DNA from: Streptomyces kanamyceticus
GTDB lineage: Bacteria > Actinomycetota > Actinomycetes > Streptomycetales > Streptomycetaceae
Reading direction: 5' to 3'
Assembly (NCBI RefSeq): GCF_008704495.1
Contig: NZ_CP023699.1
Location: forward strand, 7,998,001-8,062,000
DNA: 64,000 nt
Shown: positions 35,257-44,288 of the stretch, one piece after another
Layout of the letters: each line of letters begins with the position of its first letter
Numbering within the stretch: position 1 is the stretch's first letter
The notes under the pieces: generated by a model
The model's database searches: none
What the model was told of the DNA's origin: nothing
The model's input: only the letters and a program-made list of their open reading frames with translations
Program-made: the position numbers and the translations under genes

Positions 35257-36816
35257 TCACACCAGGGACGGCACCACGCAGTCGATCAGGAAGGGTCCCG
35301 GCTCCGCGAGGCCCCGCTTCAGGAGGGCCGCGAACTCCTCGGCCGTCTCCGCCCGTTCGGCGGGAACGCCCATGCCGCGCGCCAGCGCGACGAAGTCGAG
35401 GGGCGGGCCCGAGAGGTCGAGCAGCCGACGGGCCCGGGCCCCCGCCGTGTGGGCCCCCACCGCCGCCAGCTCCAGATTCAGGATCGCGTACGACCGGTTG
35501 TCGAAGACCACGGTCGTGATGTCGAGCCCTTCCCTGGCCTGCGTCCACAGCGCCTGCACCGTGTACATCGCGGCGCCGTCCCCGACCAGCGCGAGCACGG
35601 GCCTGTCGGGGCAGGCCACCGCGGCGCCCACGGCGAGCGGCAGGCCCTGCCCCATCGCCCCGCCGGTCAGCGTCAGCCAGTCGTGCGGCGGCGCGCCCGC
35701 CGTCGCGCCGGGCAGCCAGAGCCCGGAGGTGTTGGCCTCGTCGACGACCACGGCACCCTCGGGCAGCAGCGCCCCGATCACGGCGGCCGCCGACTCGGCG
35801 GTGAGGTCACCCGAGGGCAGCGCGGGCCGCGCGGCCTCCTCCCGTACGGGGGACCCGGGCCCCAGCACCTCCGCGAGCCCCGCGAGCGCCGCCGTCACGT
35901 CCTCCGGGCCCGCCGCGAGCGTGTGCACCTCGCACCCCTCGGGCACCAGAGCGCCGTCCTGCCCGGGATAGGCGAAGAAGGCGACGGGCGAAGCGGCCCC
36001 GGCGAGCACCAGGTGCCGTACGCCCGCGAGGCGGCGCCGCGCGTCGCTGGGGAGATAGGGGAGCCGCTCGACGACGGGGCGACCCGCGCCGCGCTCGGCG
36101 CGGGCGGGGAACGTCTCGTACAGCAGCGCCGCGCCGGTCGCCGCGGCGATCCGCGCCGCGGCCGCGAGCCCGGCCCCGCGCACGGCCTCGCCGCCCAGCA
36201 GCACGGCCGCGCTCTTGCCGCTCCGCAGCGCGTCGGCGGCGCCGGTCACCGCGTCCACCGAGACGAGCCCGCGCCGGGCGGGGCCGGGCCGCGCGGCGGC
36301 GGGCGGGTCGCCCGCGTCCGACCAGGACACGTCGGCGGGCACCACCAGGGTCGCGATGCGCCCGGGCGGCCCGGTCGCCGCGGCCACCGCGTCCGCGACG
36401 TCGCCCGCGAGTTCGGCGGCGTGATACGTACGCCGGGTCCAGCCCGAGACCGTACCGGCGAGCGCCTGGATGTCGGACTCCAGGGGCGCGTCGAGCCGCT
36501 TGTGGCGCAGCGCGTGGTCGCCGACGACGTTGACCAGCGGGGTCGCGGCGCGCCGCGCGTTGTGCAGGTTGGCGAGGCCGCCCGCGAGCCCCGGGCCCAG
36601 GTGCAGGAGCGTGCACGCGGGCCGTCCCGTCATCCGCCCGTACCCGTCGGCCGCGCCCGTGGCCACGCCCTCGAAGAGGCAGAGCACGGGCCGCAGTTCG
36701 GACACGTCCTCAAGAGCCGCCACGAAGTGCATCTCGGAGGTCCCCGGATTGGCGAAGCAGGCGCGGACCCCCGCGCCCACGAGTCCGTCGATCAGGATCT
36801 GCGCTCCGTTCGGCAT
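35257..36816 (-). CDS. Thiamine-diphosphate-dependent enzyme, acetolactate synthase/benzoylformate decarboxylase-like (519 aa)
   Basis: Three-domain ThDP enzyme. The N-terminal PYR domain has the activating Glu at E49 (PVLCLFEGVATGAADGYGRM). The C-terminal PP domain has the cofactor motif GDGAAMYTVQALWTQAREGL ... FDNRSYAI (GDG-x24-27-N). Related to acetolactate synthase-like large subunits and mandelate-pathway MdlC; a small regulatory subunit is not present nearby, so branched-chain amino acid synthesis is unlikely. A decarboxylase or carboligase of a 2-oxo acid is the likely role. ATG 36816. It is convergent with the nitroreductase-like gene, and a GlxA-type regulator lies upstream on the same strand. 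Confidence 0.86.
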   Translation of the reverse strand: MPNGAQILIDGLVGAGVRACFANPGTSEMHFVAALEDVSELRPVLCLFEGVATGAADGYGRMTGRPACTLLHLGPGLAGGLANLHNARRAATPLVNVVGDHALRHKRLDAPLESDIQALAGTVSGWTRRTYHAAELAGDVADAVAAATGPPGRIATLVVPADVSWSDAGDPPAAARPGPARRGLVSVDAVTGAADALRSGKSAAVLLGGEAVRGAGLAAAARIAAATGAALLYETFPARAERGAGRPVVERLPYLPSDARRRLAGVRHLVLAGAASPVAFFAYPGQDGALVPEGCEVHTLAAGPEDVTAALAGLAEVLGPGSPVREEAARPALPSGDLTAESAAAVIGALLPEGAVVVDEANTSGLWLPGATAGAPPHDWLTLTGGAMGQGLPLAVGAAVACPDRPVLALVGDGAAMYTVQALWTQAREGLDITTVVFDNRSYAILNLELAAVGAHTAGARARRLLDLSGPPLDFVALARGMGVPAERAETAEEFAALLKRGLAEPGPFLIDCVVPSLV

Positions 36817-36897
36817 GGCGATCCGCCTCTGCTCGGTGGGCAGGGTGCGCGGGAGCGTCGGTGGCCGACGTCCGGCGCGTGGGAGGGGTGCCAGTCT

Positions 36898-37932
36898 TCA
36901 CGGAGTCCGGTCCTGGACGGCAGCCGGGATCCGGCCAGCCGGATCGGGCCCGCCCGGGCCGAACCTGCGCCGGTAGTCGCTCGGGCTGAGCCCCGTCTCG
37001 CGGCGCAGCCTGGCGCGCAGATTGGCGGCCGTACCGAGGCCGCTGCGGCGCGCGACGACGTCCAGACGTTCCTCGCCGCGCTCGATGAGTCGGCAGGCCA
37101 GGGCCACGCGCTCGCCGGTGAGCCAGGCCAGCGGGGTGGTGCCGAGCTGGGCGCGGAAGCGGCGGTGCAAGGTGGCGGGGCTGACCCCCGCGCGTGCCGC
37201 GAGACCCGGCACGGAGAGGGATTCCCCGAGCCGCTCCTGCGCCCAGGCGAGCAGCGGGGCGAGCGACTCGTCCCGCACCTGCGGAACGGGCCGCTCCACG
37301 AACTGCCGCTGGCCTCCGTCCCGGTGGGCCGCGAAGACGAGTCGCCTGCTCACGGAGTTGGCGACCTCGGCGCCGAAGTCCCTCCGTACGATGTGCAGCC
37401 CCAGATCGAGGGCGGCCGAACTGCCCGCCGCGGTGAGGATGTCCCCGTCGTCGACGAAGAGCACGTCCGGTTCGAGCCGCACGGCCGGAAACCGCTCCCG
37501 GAAGGCGTCCGCCCACTGCCAGTGCGCGGTGGCCCTGCGCCCGTCGAGCACCCCGGCCTCGGCGAGGGTGAAGGCGCCGCTGCAGAAGCCCACCAAGCGG
37601 GCCCCGCGCGCGTGCGCCCCGCGGACGGCGTCCAGGACGGCGGGCCGCCGCGGGACCTCGGTGTCGGGCCTGTTGGGCACGATCAGGGTGTCCGCGGAGT
37701 CGGCCGCTTCGAGCCCCGCGACTCCGGTGAGCGTGAAGAACCCGTCCCGCATCAGGGTGCCGGGCTCCGGCGAGCAGAGCGTGAAGTCATAGAGTTCGCG
37801 GCCGAGTTCGGGCCTGCGCAGGCCGAAGACCTCCGTGGCGCAGCCGAGCTCGAAGGGGTTGGAGTTCTCGTCGACGATCACCACGACGCGGTGGAGGCGG
37901 CCGGGCGGCGGCTGCGAGGATCCTTGTGGCAT
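36898..37932 (-). CDS. GlxA-type AraC family regulator (344 aa)
   Basis: The N-terminal DJ-1/PfpI-like domain (RVVVIVDENSNPFELGCATEVFG, in pieces; ARLVGFCSGAFTLAEAGVLD with the nucleophile-elbow Cys; ATAHWQWADAFRERFP) is followed by a C-terminal AraC HTH (SLSVPGLAARAGVSPATLHR, DVVARRSGLGTAANLRARLR, ETGLSPSDYRRRFG). Such regulators usually control a neighbouring catabolic or stress gene. It lies 81 bp upstream of the ThDP enzyme on the same strand, so may be co-transcribed with it, and is divergent from the cupin. ATG 37932. Confidence 0.88.
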   Translation of the reverse strand: MPQGSSQPPPGRLHRVVVIVDENSNPFELGCATEVFGLRRPELGRELYDFTLCSPEPGTLMRDGFFTLTGVAGLEAADSADTLIVPNRPDTEVPRRPAVLDAVRGAHARGARLVGFCSGAFTLAEAGVLDGRRATAHWQWADAFRERFPAVRLEPDVLFVDDGDILTAAGSSAALDLGLHIVRRDFGAEVANSVSRRLVFAAHRDGGQRQFVERPVPQVRDESLAPLLAWAQERLGESLSVPGLAARAGVSPATLHRRFRAQLGTTPLAWLTGERVALACRLIERGEERLDVVARRSGLGTAANLRARLRRETGLSPSDYRRRFGPGGPDPAGRIPAAVQDRTP

Positions 37933-37984
37933 GTGCGATTTCTAGCACTCACACCCCGTGGCCCGCACGGCCGAGGATCGCTGC

Positions 37985-38380
37985 ATGAGCACCGAACCCC
38001 TCTCCCTCGACCAGGCCCTCGCCTCCTTCGACGCCCTGTGGAGCCCGCGCATCGTCACGCGGGTCAACGACTACGACGTACGCGTCGCGAAGGTCGAGGG
38101 CGAGCACCTCTGGCACGTCCACGACGACACCGACGAGTTCTTCCTCGTACTCGGCGGCGAGCTCCACATCGACCTGCGCGAACCGGCGGGGGAGCGCCGG
38201 GTCACGCTCCCCGCGGGCTCGGTCTTCACCGTCCCGTCCGGCGTCGAGCACAAGCCGTACGCCCCGGACGGCGCGCGCATCCTCCTCTTCGAGCCCAGCG
38301 GGACCCTGACGGTGGGCGACCGGCACGACGAGATCCCGGACCACGTGGACGCGACGACGGGGCACGCGCTCACCGTCTGA
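37985..38380 (+). CDS. Cupin domain protein (131 aa)
   Basis: One small cupin barrel. Motif 1 is LWHVHDDTDEFFLVLGGELH, with two His and one Glu as potential metal ligands; motif 2 is PAGSVFTVPSGVEHKPY. The DHVDATTGHALTV tail is typical of DUF-type cupins. Enzyme or sensor role unknown. Start ATG 37985; GTG 37958 is in frame but weaker. Divergent from the AraC regulator and convergent with kdpB1, 12 bp between stops. Confidence 0.85.
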   Translation: MSTEPLSLDQALASFDALWSPRIVTRVNDYDVRVAKVEGEHLWHVHDDTDEFFLVLGGELHIDLREPAGERRVTLPAGSVFTVPSGVEHKPYAPDGARILLFEPSGTLTVGDRHDEIPDHVDATTGHALTV

Positions 38381-38392
38381 AGCCCCGCGTGG

Positions 38393-40555
38393 CTACGCGA
38401 GACCGGGGACCGTCGCGATCAGCAGGTCGATCAGCTTGATCCCGACGAACGGCGCGATGAGCCCGCCCAGGCCGTAGACGGCCAGGTTGCGGCGCAGCAG
38501 GTCCTGCGCGGAGGCCGGTACGTAGCGGACTCCGCGCAGGGCCAGCGGGATCAGGACGACGATGATCAGCGCGTTGAAGATGATCGCCGAGGTGATCGCG
38601 GAGGTCGGGCTGTGCAGGCCCATGACGTTCAGCGACTCCAGGCCCGGATAGGCCCCGGCGAACATGGCGGGGATGATCGCGAAGTACTTCGCGACGTCGT
38701 TCGTGATCGAGAAGGTGGTGAGCGCGCCCCGGGTGATGAGGAGTTGCTTGCCGATCTCGACGATCTCGATGAGCTTGGTCGGGTTGGAGTCCAGGTCCAC
38801 CATGTTCCCGGCCTCCTTGGCGGCGGAGGTACCGGTGTTCATGGCCACGCCGACATCGGCCTGGGCGAGCGCGGGCGCGTCGTTGGTGCCGTCACCGGTC
38901 ATCGCGACGAGCTTGCCGCCCTCCTGCTCGCGCTTGATCAGCAGCAGCTTGTCCTCGGGCGTCGCCTCCGCCAAGTAGTCGTCCACGCCCGCCTCCTGGG
39001 CGATCGCGCGGGCCGTCAGCTGATTGTCGCCGGTGATCATGACGGTGCGGATGCCCATGCGGCGCAGCTCGGCGAAGCGCTCCCTGATCCCGTCCTTGAC
39101 GACGTCCTTGAGCTGGATCGCGCCGAGCACCCGCGGCCCGTCCCCGTCGTGCACCGCGACGAGCAGCGGGGTGCCGCCCGCCTGCGCGATCGCGTCGGTG
39201 TACTCGCGCGCCTCGCGCGGCACGCGCCCGCCGTAGCTCTCCACCCACGCGATCACCTGGGCCGCCGCGCCCTTGCGGATCGCGCAGAGCGCCCCGTTCT
39301 CCCAGCCCATGTCGACGCCGCTCATGCGGGTCTGCGCGCTGAACGGCACGAACCGCGTGTGGCCCAGCTCCCCGTCCGCGGGCTCCCGCAGGCCGTACGC
39401 GTTCTTCGCGAGGACGACCACGGAGCGGCCCTCGGGGGTCTCGTCGGCCAGCGAGGAGAGCTGGGCGGCGTCCGCGAGGGCGAGTCCGTCGATGCCGGGC
39501 AGCGGCACGAAGGCCGCGGCCTCGCGGTTGCCGAGCGTGATGGTGCCCGTCTTGTCGAGCAGCAGGGTGTTGACGTCGCCCGCCGCCTCGACCGCGCGCC
39601 CGCTCATCGCGAGGACGTTGCGCTGGACGAGCCGGTCCATGCCCGCGATGCCGATGGCGGAGAGCAGCGCGCCGATCGTCGTCGGGATGAGCGTGACGAG
39701 CAGGGCCACCAGGACCGTCGTCGACTGGGCGGCCCCCGCGTACGAGGCCATGGGCTGGAGCGAGACGACGACCAGGATGAACGCGACGGTGAGCGCGGCG
39801 AGCAGGATGTTCAGCGCGATCTCGTTGGGCGTCTTCTGCCGGGCGGCGCCCTCGACCAGCGCGATCATGCGGTCGAGGAAGGAGTTGCCGGGCCGGGACG
39901 TGACCCGCACGACGATGCGGTCGGACAGTACCGTCGTGCCGCCGGTGACCCCGCTGCGGTCGCCGCCCGACTCGCGGATGACGGGCGCCGATTCGCCGGT
40001 GACGGCGGACTCGTCGACCGCCGCGACGCCCTCGACGACCTCGCCGTCGGCCGGGATCGTCCCGCCCGCCGCGACGACGACGAAGTCGAAGGGCTGGAGC
40101 TCGGCGGCGGACACGGCCTCCGTCGTGGCGTGGCCGACGTCCGTGCCGACCCGCCAGTTGTCGCGCAGGCGCAGCGCCACCGTGTCCGTGCGCGCCTTGC
40201 GCAGCGAGGCGGCCTGCGCCCTGCCGCGGCCCTCGGCGACCGCCTCCGCGAGGTTGGCGAAGAGCACGGTGAGCCACAGCCAGCCGCCGATGACCCAGGT
40301 GAACACCGCGGGGTGGAGGAGCGCGGAGAGCGTGGTGAGCACGGCGCCGACGGCGACGACGAACAGCACGGGGGTGCGGACGAGCGCGCGCGGATGCAGT
40401 TTCCGTACGGCCTCCGGGAGGGCGGCGAGCAGATGGCGCGGCTGGAAGAGCCCGGCGGGGCGGCGCCGCGCCGAGCGGCGTACGGCGGGCGGGGGCGGGG
40501 GAGCGGGCGCGACGGGAGCGGGAGCGGGGGTGTGGGTGGGGGCGGCGGAGGGCAT
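38393..40555 (-). CDS. kdpB: Orphan KdpB: K+-transporting P-type ATPase catalytic subunit (720 aa)
   Basis: A full-length P-type ATPase of the KdpB class with phosphorylation motif [10 protein letters not shown] (Asp334), [60 protein letters not shown] and the [20 protein letters not shown] ending unique to KdpB. No KdpA, KdpC or KdpF accompanies it. It is strongly similar to the operon KdpB at 50194 throughout, but differs at the Pro-rich N terminus ([15 protein letters not shown]) and in scattered positions. KdpB alone cannot form a K+ channel; K+ passes through KdpA, so this copy may swap into the KdpFABC complex. ATG 40555; a repeated-unit box (40640-40690) lies 85 bp upstream. Confidence 0.9.
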   Translation of the reverse strand: MPSAAPTHTPAPAPVAPAPPPPPAVRRSARRRPAGLFQPRHLLAALPEAVRKLHPRALVRTPVLFVVAVGAVLTTLSALLHPAVFTWVIGGWLWLTVLFANLAEAVAEGRGRAQAASLRKARTDTVALRLRDNWRVGTDVGHATTEAVSAAELQPFDFVVVAAGGTIPADGEVVEGVAAVDESAVTGESAPVIRESGGDRSGVTGGTTVLSDRIVVRVTSRPGNSFLDRMIALVEGAARQKTPNEIALNILLAALTVAFILVVVSLQPMASYAGAAQSTTVLVALLVTLIPTTIGALLSAIGIAGMDRLVQRNVLAMSGRAVEAAGDVNTLLLDKTGTITLGNREAAAFVPLPGIDGLALADAAQLSSLADETPEGRSVVVLAKNAYGLREPADGELGHTRFVPFSAQTRMSGVDMGWENGALCAIRKGAAAQVIAWVESYGGRVPREAREYTDAIAQAGGTPLLVAVHDGDGPRVLGAIQLKDVVKDGIRERFAELRRMGIRTVMITGDNQLTARAIAQEAGVDDYLAEATPEDKLLLIKREQEGGKLVAMTGDGTNDAPALAQADVGVAMNTGTSAAKEAGNMVDLDSNPTKLIEIVEIGKQLLITRGALTTFSITNDVAKYFAIIPAMFAGAYPGLESLNVMGLHSPTSAITSAIIFNALIIVVLIPLALRGVRYVPASAQDLLRRNLAVYGLGGLIAPFVGIKLIDLLIATVPGLA

Positions 40556-40639
40556 GCGGGGGAATCTATGGCTCCGGGGACCCTCAAAACCCCTGTGACG
40601 TGGGGTATTTGCGGCTCTCTTACGGACGCGTCGCACCGC

Positions 40640-40690
40640 GCGTCAAGCCTGCGTCAAGGGGGCGGGGCGAGGCGTCAGGGCGGCATCAAG
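40640..40690. promoter_or_regulatory. Putative KdpE-type direct-repeat box 1
   Basis: Units GCGTCAAG (40640), GCGTCAAG (40651), GCGTCAGG (40672) and GCATCAAG (40683). Starts are spaced 11, 21 and 11 bp, as in three other sites in the K+ island. It lies in the divergent gap between kdpB1 and the VOC gene; the units read toward the VOC gene. Confidence 0.65.
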
Positions 40691-40737
40691 GCGACTCGAA
40701 CCGGTGTGCGCCACCCCGCAGACTGATCGGCGCGGGG

Positions 40738-40793
40738 GGCGGTGACCGTCCGGCCGGGACCACGAGGGGGGTCGCGGCCGGACGGTCACCGCC
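40738..40793. promoter_or_regulatory. 19-bp perfect inverted repeat in a divergent promoter region
   Basis: Arms 40738-40756 and 40775-40793 are exact complements (GGTGACCGTCCGGCCG core) with an 18-nt loop. It lies between two divergent genes, where a terminator is not needed, so it is either a palindromic protein site or a leader hairpin of the VOC gene. Confidence 0.55.
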
Positions 40794-40882
40794 GTCGGGC
40801 CAGCCCGTTCACCGGACCATCGATCAGCTCTGCGCGGTCTCCTCCGAGCGCTTTCTACTCAAATTTGACTAGACTGGCCCGC

Positions 40883-41584
40883 ATGCCAGAGAAAACCATC
40901 CCCCTCCTCCCGTGCCAGGAGATCCAGCCGGTGGTCGACTTCTACACCGCGCTGGGTTTCGAGACGACCTACCTCCAAAAGAGCCCGTACGCCTACGCCG
41001 CCTTCGAGCGAGGCGCCATCGAGCTGCAGTTCTTCGCCATGAAGGGGTACGACCCGAAGGAGTCCTACTCCGGCTGCTACGTCCTCACCGACGACGTGGC
41101 GGCACTGCACGCCGCCTTCCGCGCCGGGCTCAAGGCGGCGTACGGCAGGATCCCCGCCCGGGGGCTGCCCCGCATCGGACCGCTCAAGGACATGTCGTAC
41201 GGAATGCGGCAGTTCCTGATGAGCGACCCCGGCGGCAACAGCATCCGCGTCGGGCAGGCGATCGGCGAGGACCAGTCGATGCGCCCCGCGCCCAAGGGGA
41301 CCTTCGCGCGCGCCCTGCACACGGCGGACCTGTTCGCCGACTCCAAGGAGGACCTGCCGGGGGCCGCGAAGATCATCGATCGCGCGCTCGGCCTGACGGA
41401 CGAGCGGCCCACGCCCGAACAGGAAGTGCGCCTGCTCGTCCTGCGCGGCGACATCGCCCAGCGGATCGGCGACGACACCCTGGCCGAGAGCTTCCTCGCC
41501 CGCGCGGCCGGGGTCGAACTCACCGACGGGGAAAGGGAGTCGACACACGACGCCCTCGCGCGCCTCGCCGAGCTGCGGGACTGA
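40883..41584 (+). CDS. VOC-fold (glyoxalase/bleomycin-resistance-like) protein with C-terminal helical extension
   Basis: Residues 1-125 form a VOC module (PLLPCQEIQPVVDFYTALGF, AAFERGAIELQFFAMKGYDP, GMRQFLMSDPGGNSIRVGQA). Residues 130-233 add a helical tail with TPR-like character (LPGAAKIIDRALGLTDERPT, VRLLVLRGDIAQRIGDDTLAES). Related proteins are annotated as bleomycin resistance proteins. No resistance role is shown by sequence. ATG 40883. The A/T-rich ACTCAAATTTGACTAGACT immediately upstream may be a promoter, with a very short leader. It sits between kdpB1 and the second kdpD, so it could be part of the K+ regulon. Confidence 0.8.
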   Translation: MPEKTIPLLPCQEIQPVVDFYTALGFETTYLQKSPYAYAAFERGAIELQFFAMKGYDPKESYSGCYVLTDDVAALHAAFRAGLKAAYGRIPARGLPRIGPLKDMSYGMRQFLMSDPGGNSIRVGQAIGEDQSMRPAPKGTFARALHTADLFADSKEDLPGAAKIIDRALGLTDERPTPEQEVRLLVLRGDIAQRIGDDTLAESFLARAAGVELTDGERESTHDALARLAELRD

Positions 41585-41593
41585 GTCCCCCGC

Positions 41594-41644
41594 ACGTCAG
41601 AGCCTCGTCAAAGTCCCCGCTCGCGACGCCAGGACCGCGTCAAG
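41594..41644 (+). promoter_or_regulatory. Putative KdpE-type direct-repeat box 2
   Basis: Units ACGTCAGA (41594), TCGTCAAA (41605), ACGCCAGG (41626) and GCGTCAAG (41637), spaced 11, 21 and 11 bp. It lies 95 bp upstream of the second kdpD gene and reads in its direction. Confidence 0.62.
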
Positions 41645-41660
41645 GCCCGTGTCCCCGGCG

Positions 41661-41699
41661 GCCCTTGGGGGAGGGCGTGAGGCACGCTCCCCCAAGGGC
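41661..41699 (+). promoter_or_regulatory. Leader hairpin upstream of the second kdpD
   Basis: GCCCTTGGGGGAG (41661-41673) pairs with CTCCCCCAAGGGC (41687-41699); an inner CGTG-AGG-CACG stem closes the loop with a GG bulge. It sits 39 nt before the start codon, within the likely transcript. May be a structural 5' leader or an attenuator. Confidence 0.5.
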
Positions 41700-41738
41700 A
41701 TCCGCCCGGGAAACCGCCCCGCCGGACCAAGGGGTGCC

Positions 41739-44288
41739 ATGAGCGATGACGTACGACCCGGAGCGCTGAAGGTCTATCTGGGGGCGGCCCCCGGCGTCGG
41801 CAAGACCTGCCGCATGCTCGACGAGGCGCACCGCAGGGCCGCCCGCGGCACCGACGTGGTCGTCGGGGCCGTCGCGTGCCACGGCCGCCCGCACACCGAG
41901 GCGATGCTCGCGGGCCTGGAGGTGCTGCCGTCCGCCGGGGGCGGCCTCGACCTCGCGGCACTGCTCGCACGCCGCCCGCGCCTCGCCGTCGTCGACGACC
42001 TCGCGGAGATCAACACCCCTGGAGGCGGCCGCCGTTCGCGCCGCTGGCAGGACATCGAGGAGCTCCTCGCGGCCGGTGTCGACGTCATCACCGCCGTCGA
42101 CATCCGGCACCTGGAGTCCCTCAACGACGTCGTCGAGAAGATCACCCGGGTGCCCGTCACCGAGACCGTCCCCGACCGCGTCGTCCGCCGCGCCCGGCAG
42201 ATCGAGCTGGTCGACATGGACCCCGAGGCGCTGCGCCGCCGCATGGCGCACGGCGGTATCCACGCCCCCGAGGACATGGACGCGGCCCTCGCCCACCACT
42301 TCCGCCCCGGCAACCTCACCGCGCTGCGCGAACTGGCCCTGCGCTGGCTGGCCGGACACGTCGGCGAGCAGCTCAGGAGCCACCGGAGCGAGCACGGCGG
42401 CGACGGCGTCCGCGAGGCCCGCGAGCGCGTCGTCGTCGCGCTCACCGGCGGCCCCGAGGGCGAGACCCTGATCCGCCGCGCCGCCCGCATCGGCGATCTG
42501 CCCCGCACCCTCGGCGCCCCGCACTCCGGGGGCGACCTGCTCGCCGTGCACGTGGCCCGCAGCGACGGCCTCGCCGCGGGGGCCTCGCACGCCGCCCTGG
42601 TCCGCCAGCGCCGCCTGGTGGAGAGCCTCGGCGGCAGCTACCACTCGGTCGTCGGCGACCACGTGCCCACCTCCCTGGTCGAGTTCGCCCGCGCGGAGAA
42701 CGCCACCCAGCTCGTCCTCGGCACCAGCAGACGCGGCCGCCTGGAGCGCTTCCTGACCGGCAGCGGCATCGGCGAGACCGTCGTCGCGCTCTCCGACGAC
42801 ATCGACGTCCACATGGTCACGCACGAACGCGCGGGCGGCGGCCGGGTGTTGCCCTCCCTGCGCCGTACGCTGCCGCACTCGCGCCTGATCGCGGGCCCGG
42901 TCGCGGGACTCGTCCTGCCGCTGCTCCTCACCGCCACCCTCGCGCTCGACGGGATGCGCGGCACCCTGAACCTCACCAGCGAGGCGCTGCTCTTCCTGCT
43001 CACCGTGGTCGGCGTGGCCTGCATCGGCGGCGTCGCCTCCGCCGTCCTCGCCTCGGTCACGGCGTCGCTGCTGCTCAACTACTGGTTCATGCCGCCGATC
43101 GGCCACTTCACTCTCGGCGACCCCAACAGCATGGTCGCGCTCGGGGTGTTCGCCGTCGTCGCGGCCACCGTGGCCGCCGTCGTGGACCGCTCGCTGCGGC
43201 TCTCCCGGCGCTCGGCGCGCGCCACCGCGGAGGCCGAGACGATGTCCTCGCTGGCGGGCAGCATCGTCCGCGGCGACCATGCCATCCCCGCGCTCCTGGA
43301 ACGCACCAGGGAGACCTTCGGCATGGAGTCCGCCGAACTCGTCGACGAACTCCCCGATAGCGACGGGGCGTTGGTCGGCGTGCCGGTCGGCACCGGCTCC
43401 TTCCTGGTGCTGCGAGGACGCCCGCTGCCGTCCTCCGCGCGCCGCGTCCTCGCCGCCTTCGCCGCACACGTCGGCGCCGCCCTGGAGCGCGCCAGGCTGG
43501 CCGAGGCCGCCGCCGAGGTCGAGCCGGTCAAGGCCGCCGACCGGATGCGCACCGCGCTGCTGCGGGCGGTCGGCCACGACCTGCGCACCCCGCTGGCCGC
43601 GGGATGGGCCGCCGTCGCCTCGCTGCGCAGCCGCGACGTCCAGTTCTCCGCCGAGGACCGCGACGCGCTGCTCGCCACCGCCGACGAGTCCCTCGCCAAG
43701 CTGGACCGCCTGGTGGAGAACCTCCTCGACCTGAGCAGGCTGGAGGCGGGCGCGCTCACCCTCAAACTCCGGGCCACCGCCCTGGAGGAGGTCCTGGCGC
43801 CCGCCCTCGACGCGCTGCCGGAGGGCGGGCCCCGCATCGAGACGCAGCATCTGGAGGGGATCCCCGCCGTCCTCGCCGACCCGCCCCTCCTGGAGCGCGT
43901 GCTCGCCAACCTGATGGGCAACGCGGTCCGCCACTCGCCGCCCCACGAGCCGGTCCTCGTCTCGGCGAGCGCGCTCGCCGACCGCGTCGAACTGCGCGTC
44001 GTCGACCGGGGCCCCGGACTGCCTCCGACGGGCCGCGAGCGGCTCTTCGAACCGTTCCAGCGGCTCGGCGACACCGACAACAGCACCGGGCTCGGCCTCG
44101 GACTCGCGCTCTCGCGCGGTCTGACCGAGGCCATGGACGGCACGCTCACCCCGGAGGACACCCCGGGCGGCGGGCTCACGATGGTGCTGTCACTGCCCTG
44201 CGCGGAGTGGCCCGCGGACCTCAGCCCACGTGTACCCGCGGCCGCCGCTCCGGGTCCGGCTCGGCCCGGCGCAGCACCTCCCGGGTGA
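41739..44288 (+). CDS. kdpD: Second KdpD-like sensor histidine kinase (849 aa)
   Basis: KdpD architecture throughout. The N-terminal KdpD domain has Walker [10 protein letters not shown] at about 14-22 and a USP domain with [11 protein letters not shown] and [15 protein letters not shown]. Four TM helices follow ([68 protein letters not shown]). A GAF-like region, then HisKA with H613 (GHDLRTPL), and HATPase with [11 protein letters not shown] and [11 protein letters not shown] complete it. The Walker-B region reads [14 protein letters not shown] where the operon KdpD has ALVDELPHTNIPG. No response regulator is adjacent; the only kdpE here is at 53105. ATG 41739. The 3' end overlaps the convergent permease gene by 68 bp. 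Confidence 0.88.
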   Translation: MSDDVRPGALKVYLGAAPGVGKTCRMLDEAHRRAARGTDVVVGAVACHGRPHTEAMLAGLEVLPSAGGGLDLAALLARRPRLAVVDDLAEINTPGGGRRSRRWQDIEELLAAGVDVITAVDIRHLESLNDVVEKITRVPVTETVPDRVVRRARQIELVDMDPEALRRRMAHGGIHAPEDMDAALAHHFRPGNLTALRELALRWLAGHVGEQLRSHRSEHGGDGVREARERVVVALTGGPEGETLIRRAARIGDLPRTLGAPHSGGDLLAVHVARSDGLAAGASHAALVRQRRLVESLGGSYHSVVGDHVPTSLVEFARAENATQLVLGTSRRGRLERFLTGSGIGETVVALSDDIDVHMVTHERAGGGRVLPSLRRTLPHSRLIAGPVAGLVLPLLLTATLALDGMRGTLNLTSEALLFLLTVVGVACIGGVASAVLASVTASLLLNYWFMPPIGHFTLGDPNSMVALGVFAVVAATVAAVVDRSLRLSRRSARATAEAETMSSLAGSIVRGDHAIPALLERTRETFGMESAELVDELPDSDGALVGVPVGTGSFLVLRGRPLPSSARRVLAAFAAHVGAALERARLAEAAAEVEPVKAADRMRTALLRAVGHDLRTPLAAGWAAVASLRSRDVQFSAEDRDALLATADESLAKLDRLVENLLDLSRLEAGALTLKLRATALEEVLAPALDALPEGGPRIETQHLEGIPAVLADPPLLERVLANLMGNAVRHSPPHEPVLVSASALADRVELRVVDRGPGLPPTGRERLFEPFQRLGDTDNSTGLGLGLALSRGLTEAMDGTLTPEDTPGGGLTMVLSLPCAEWPADLSPRVPAAAAPGPARPGAAPPG

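Noticed and set aside
41739..44288. Second kdpD as a degraded duplicate
   Set aside because: Walker A, the phospho-accepting His and the ATPase boxes are all intact, the frame is open, and it has its own upstream box.
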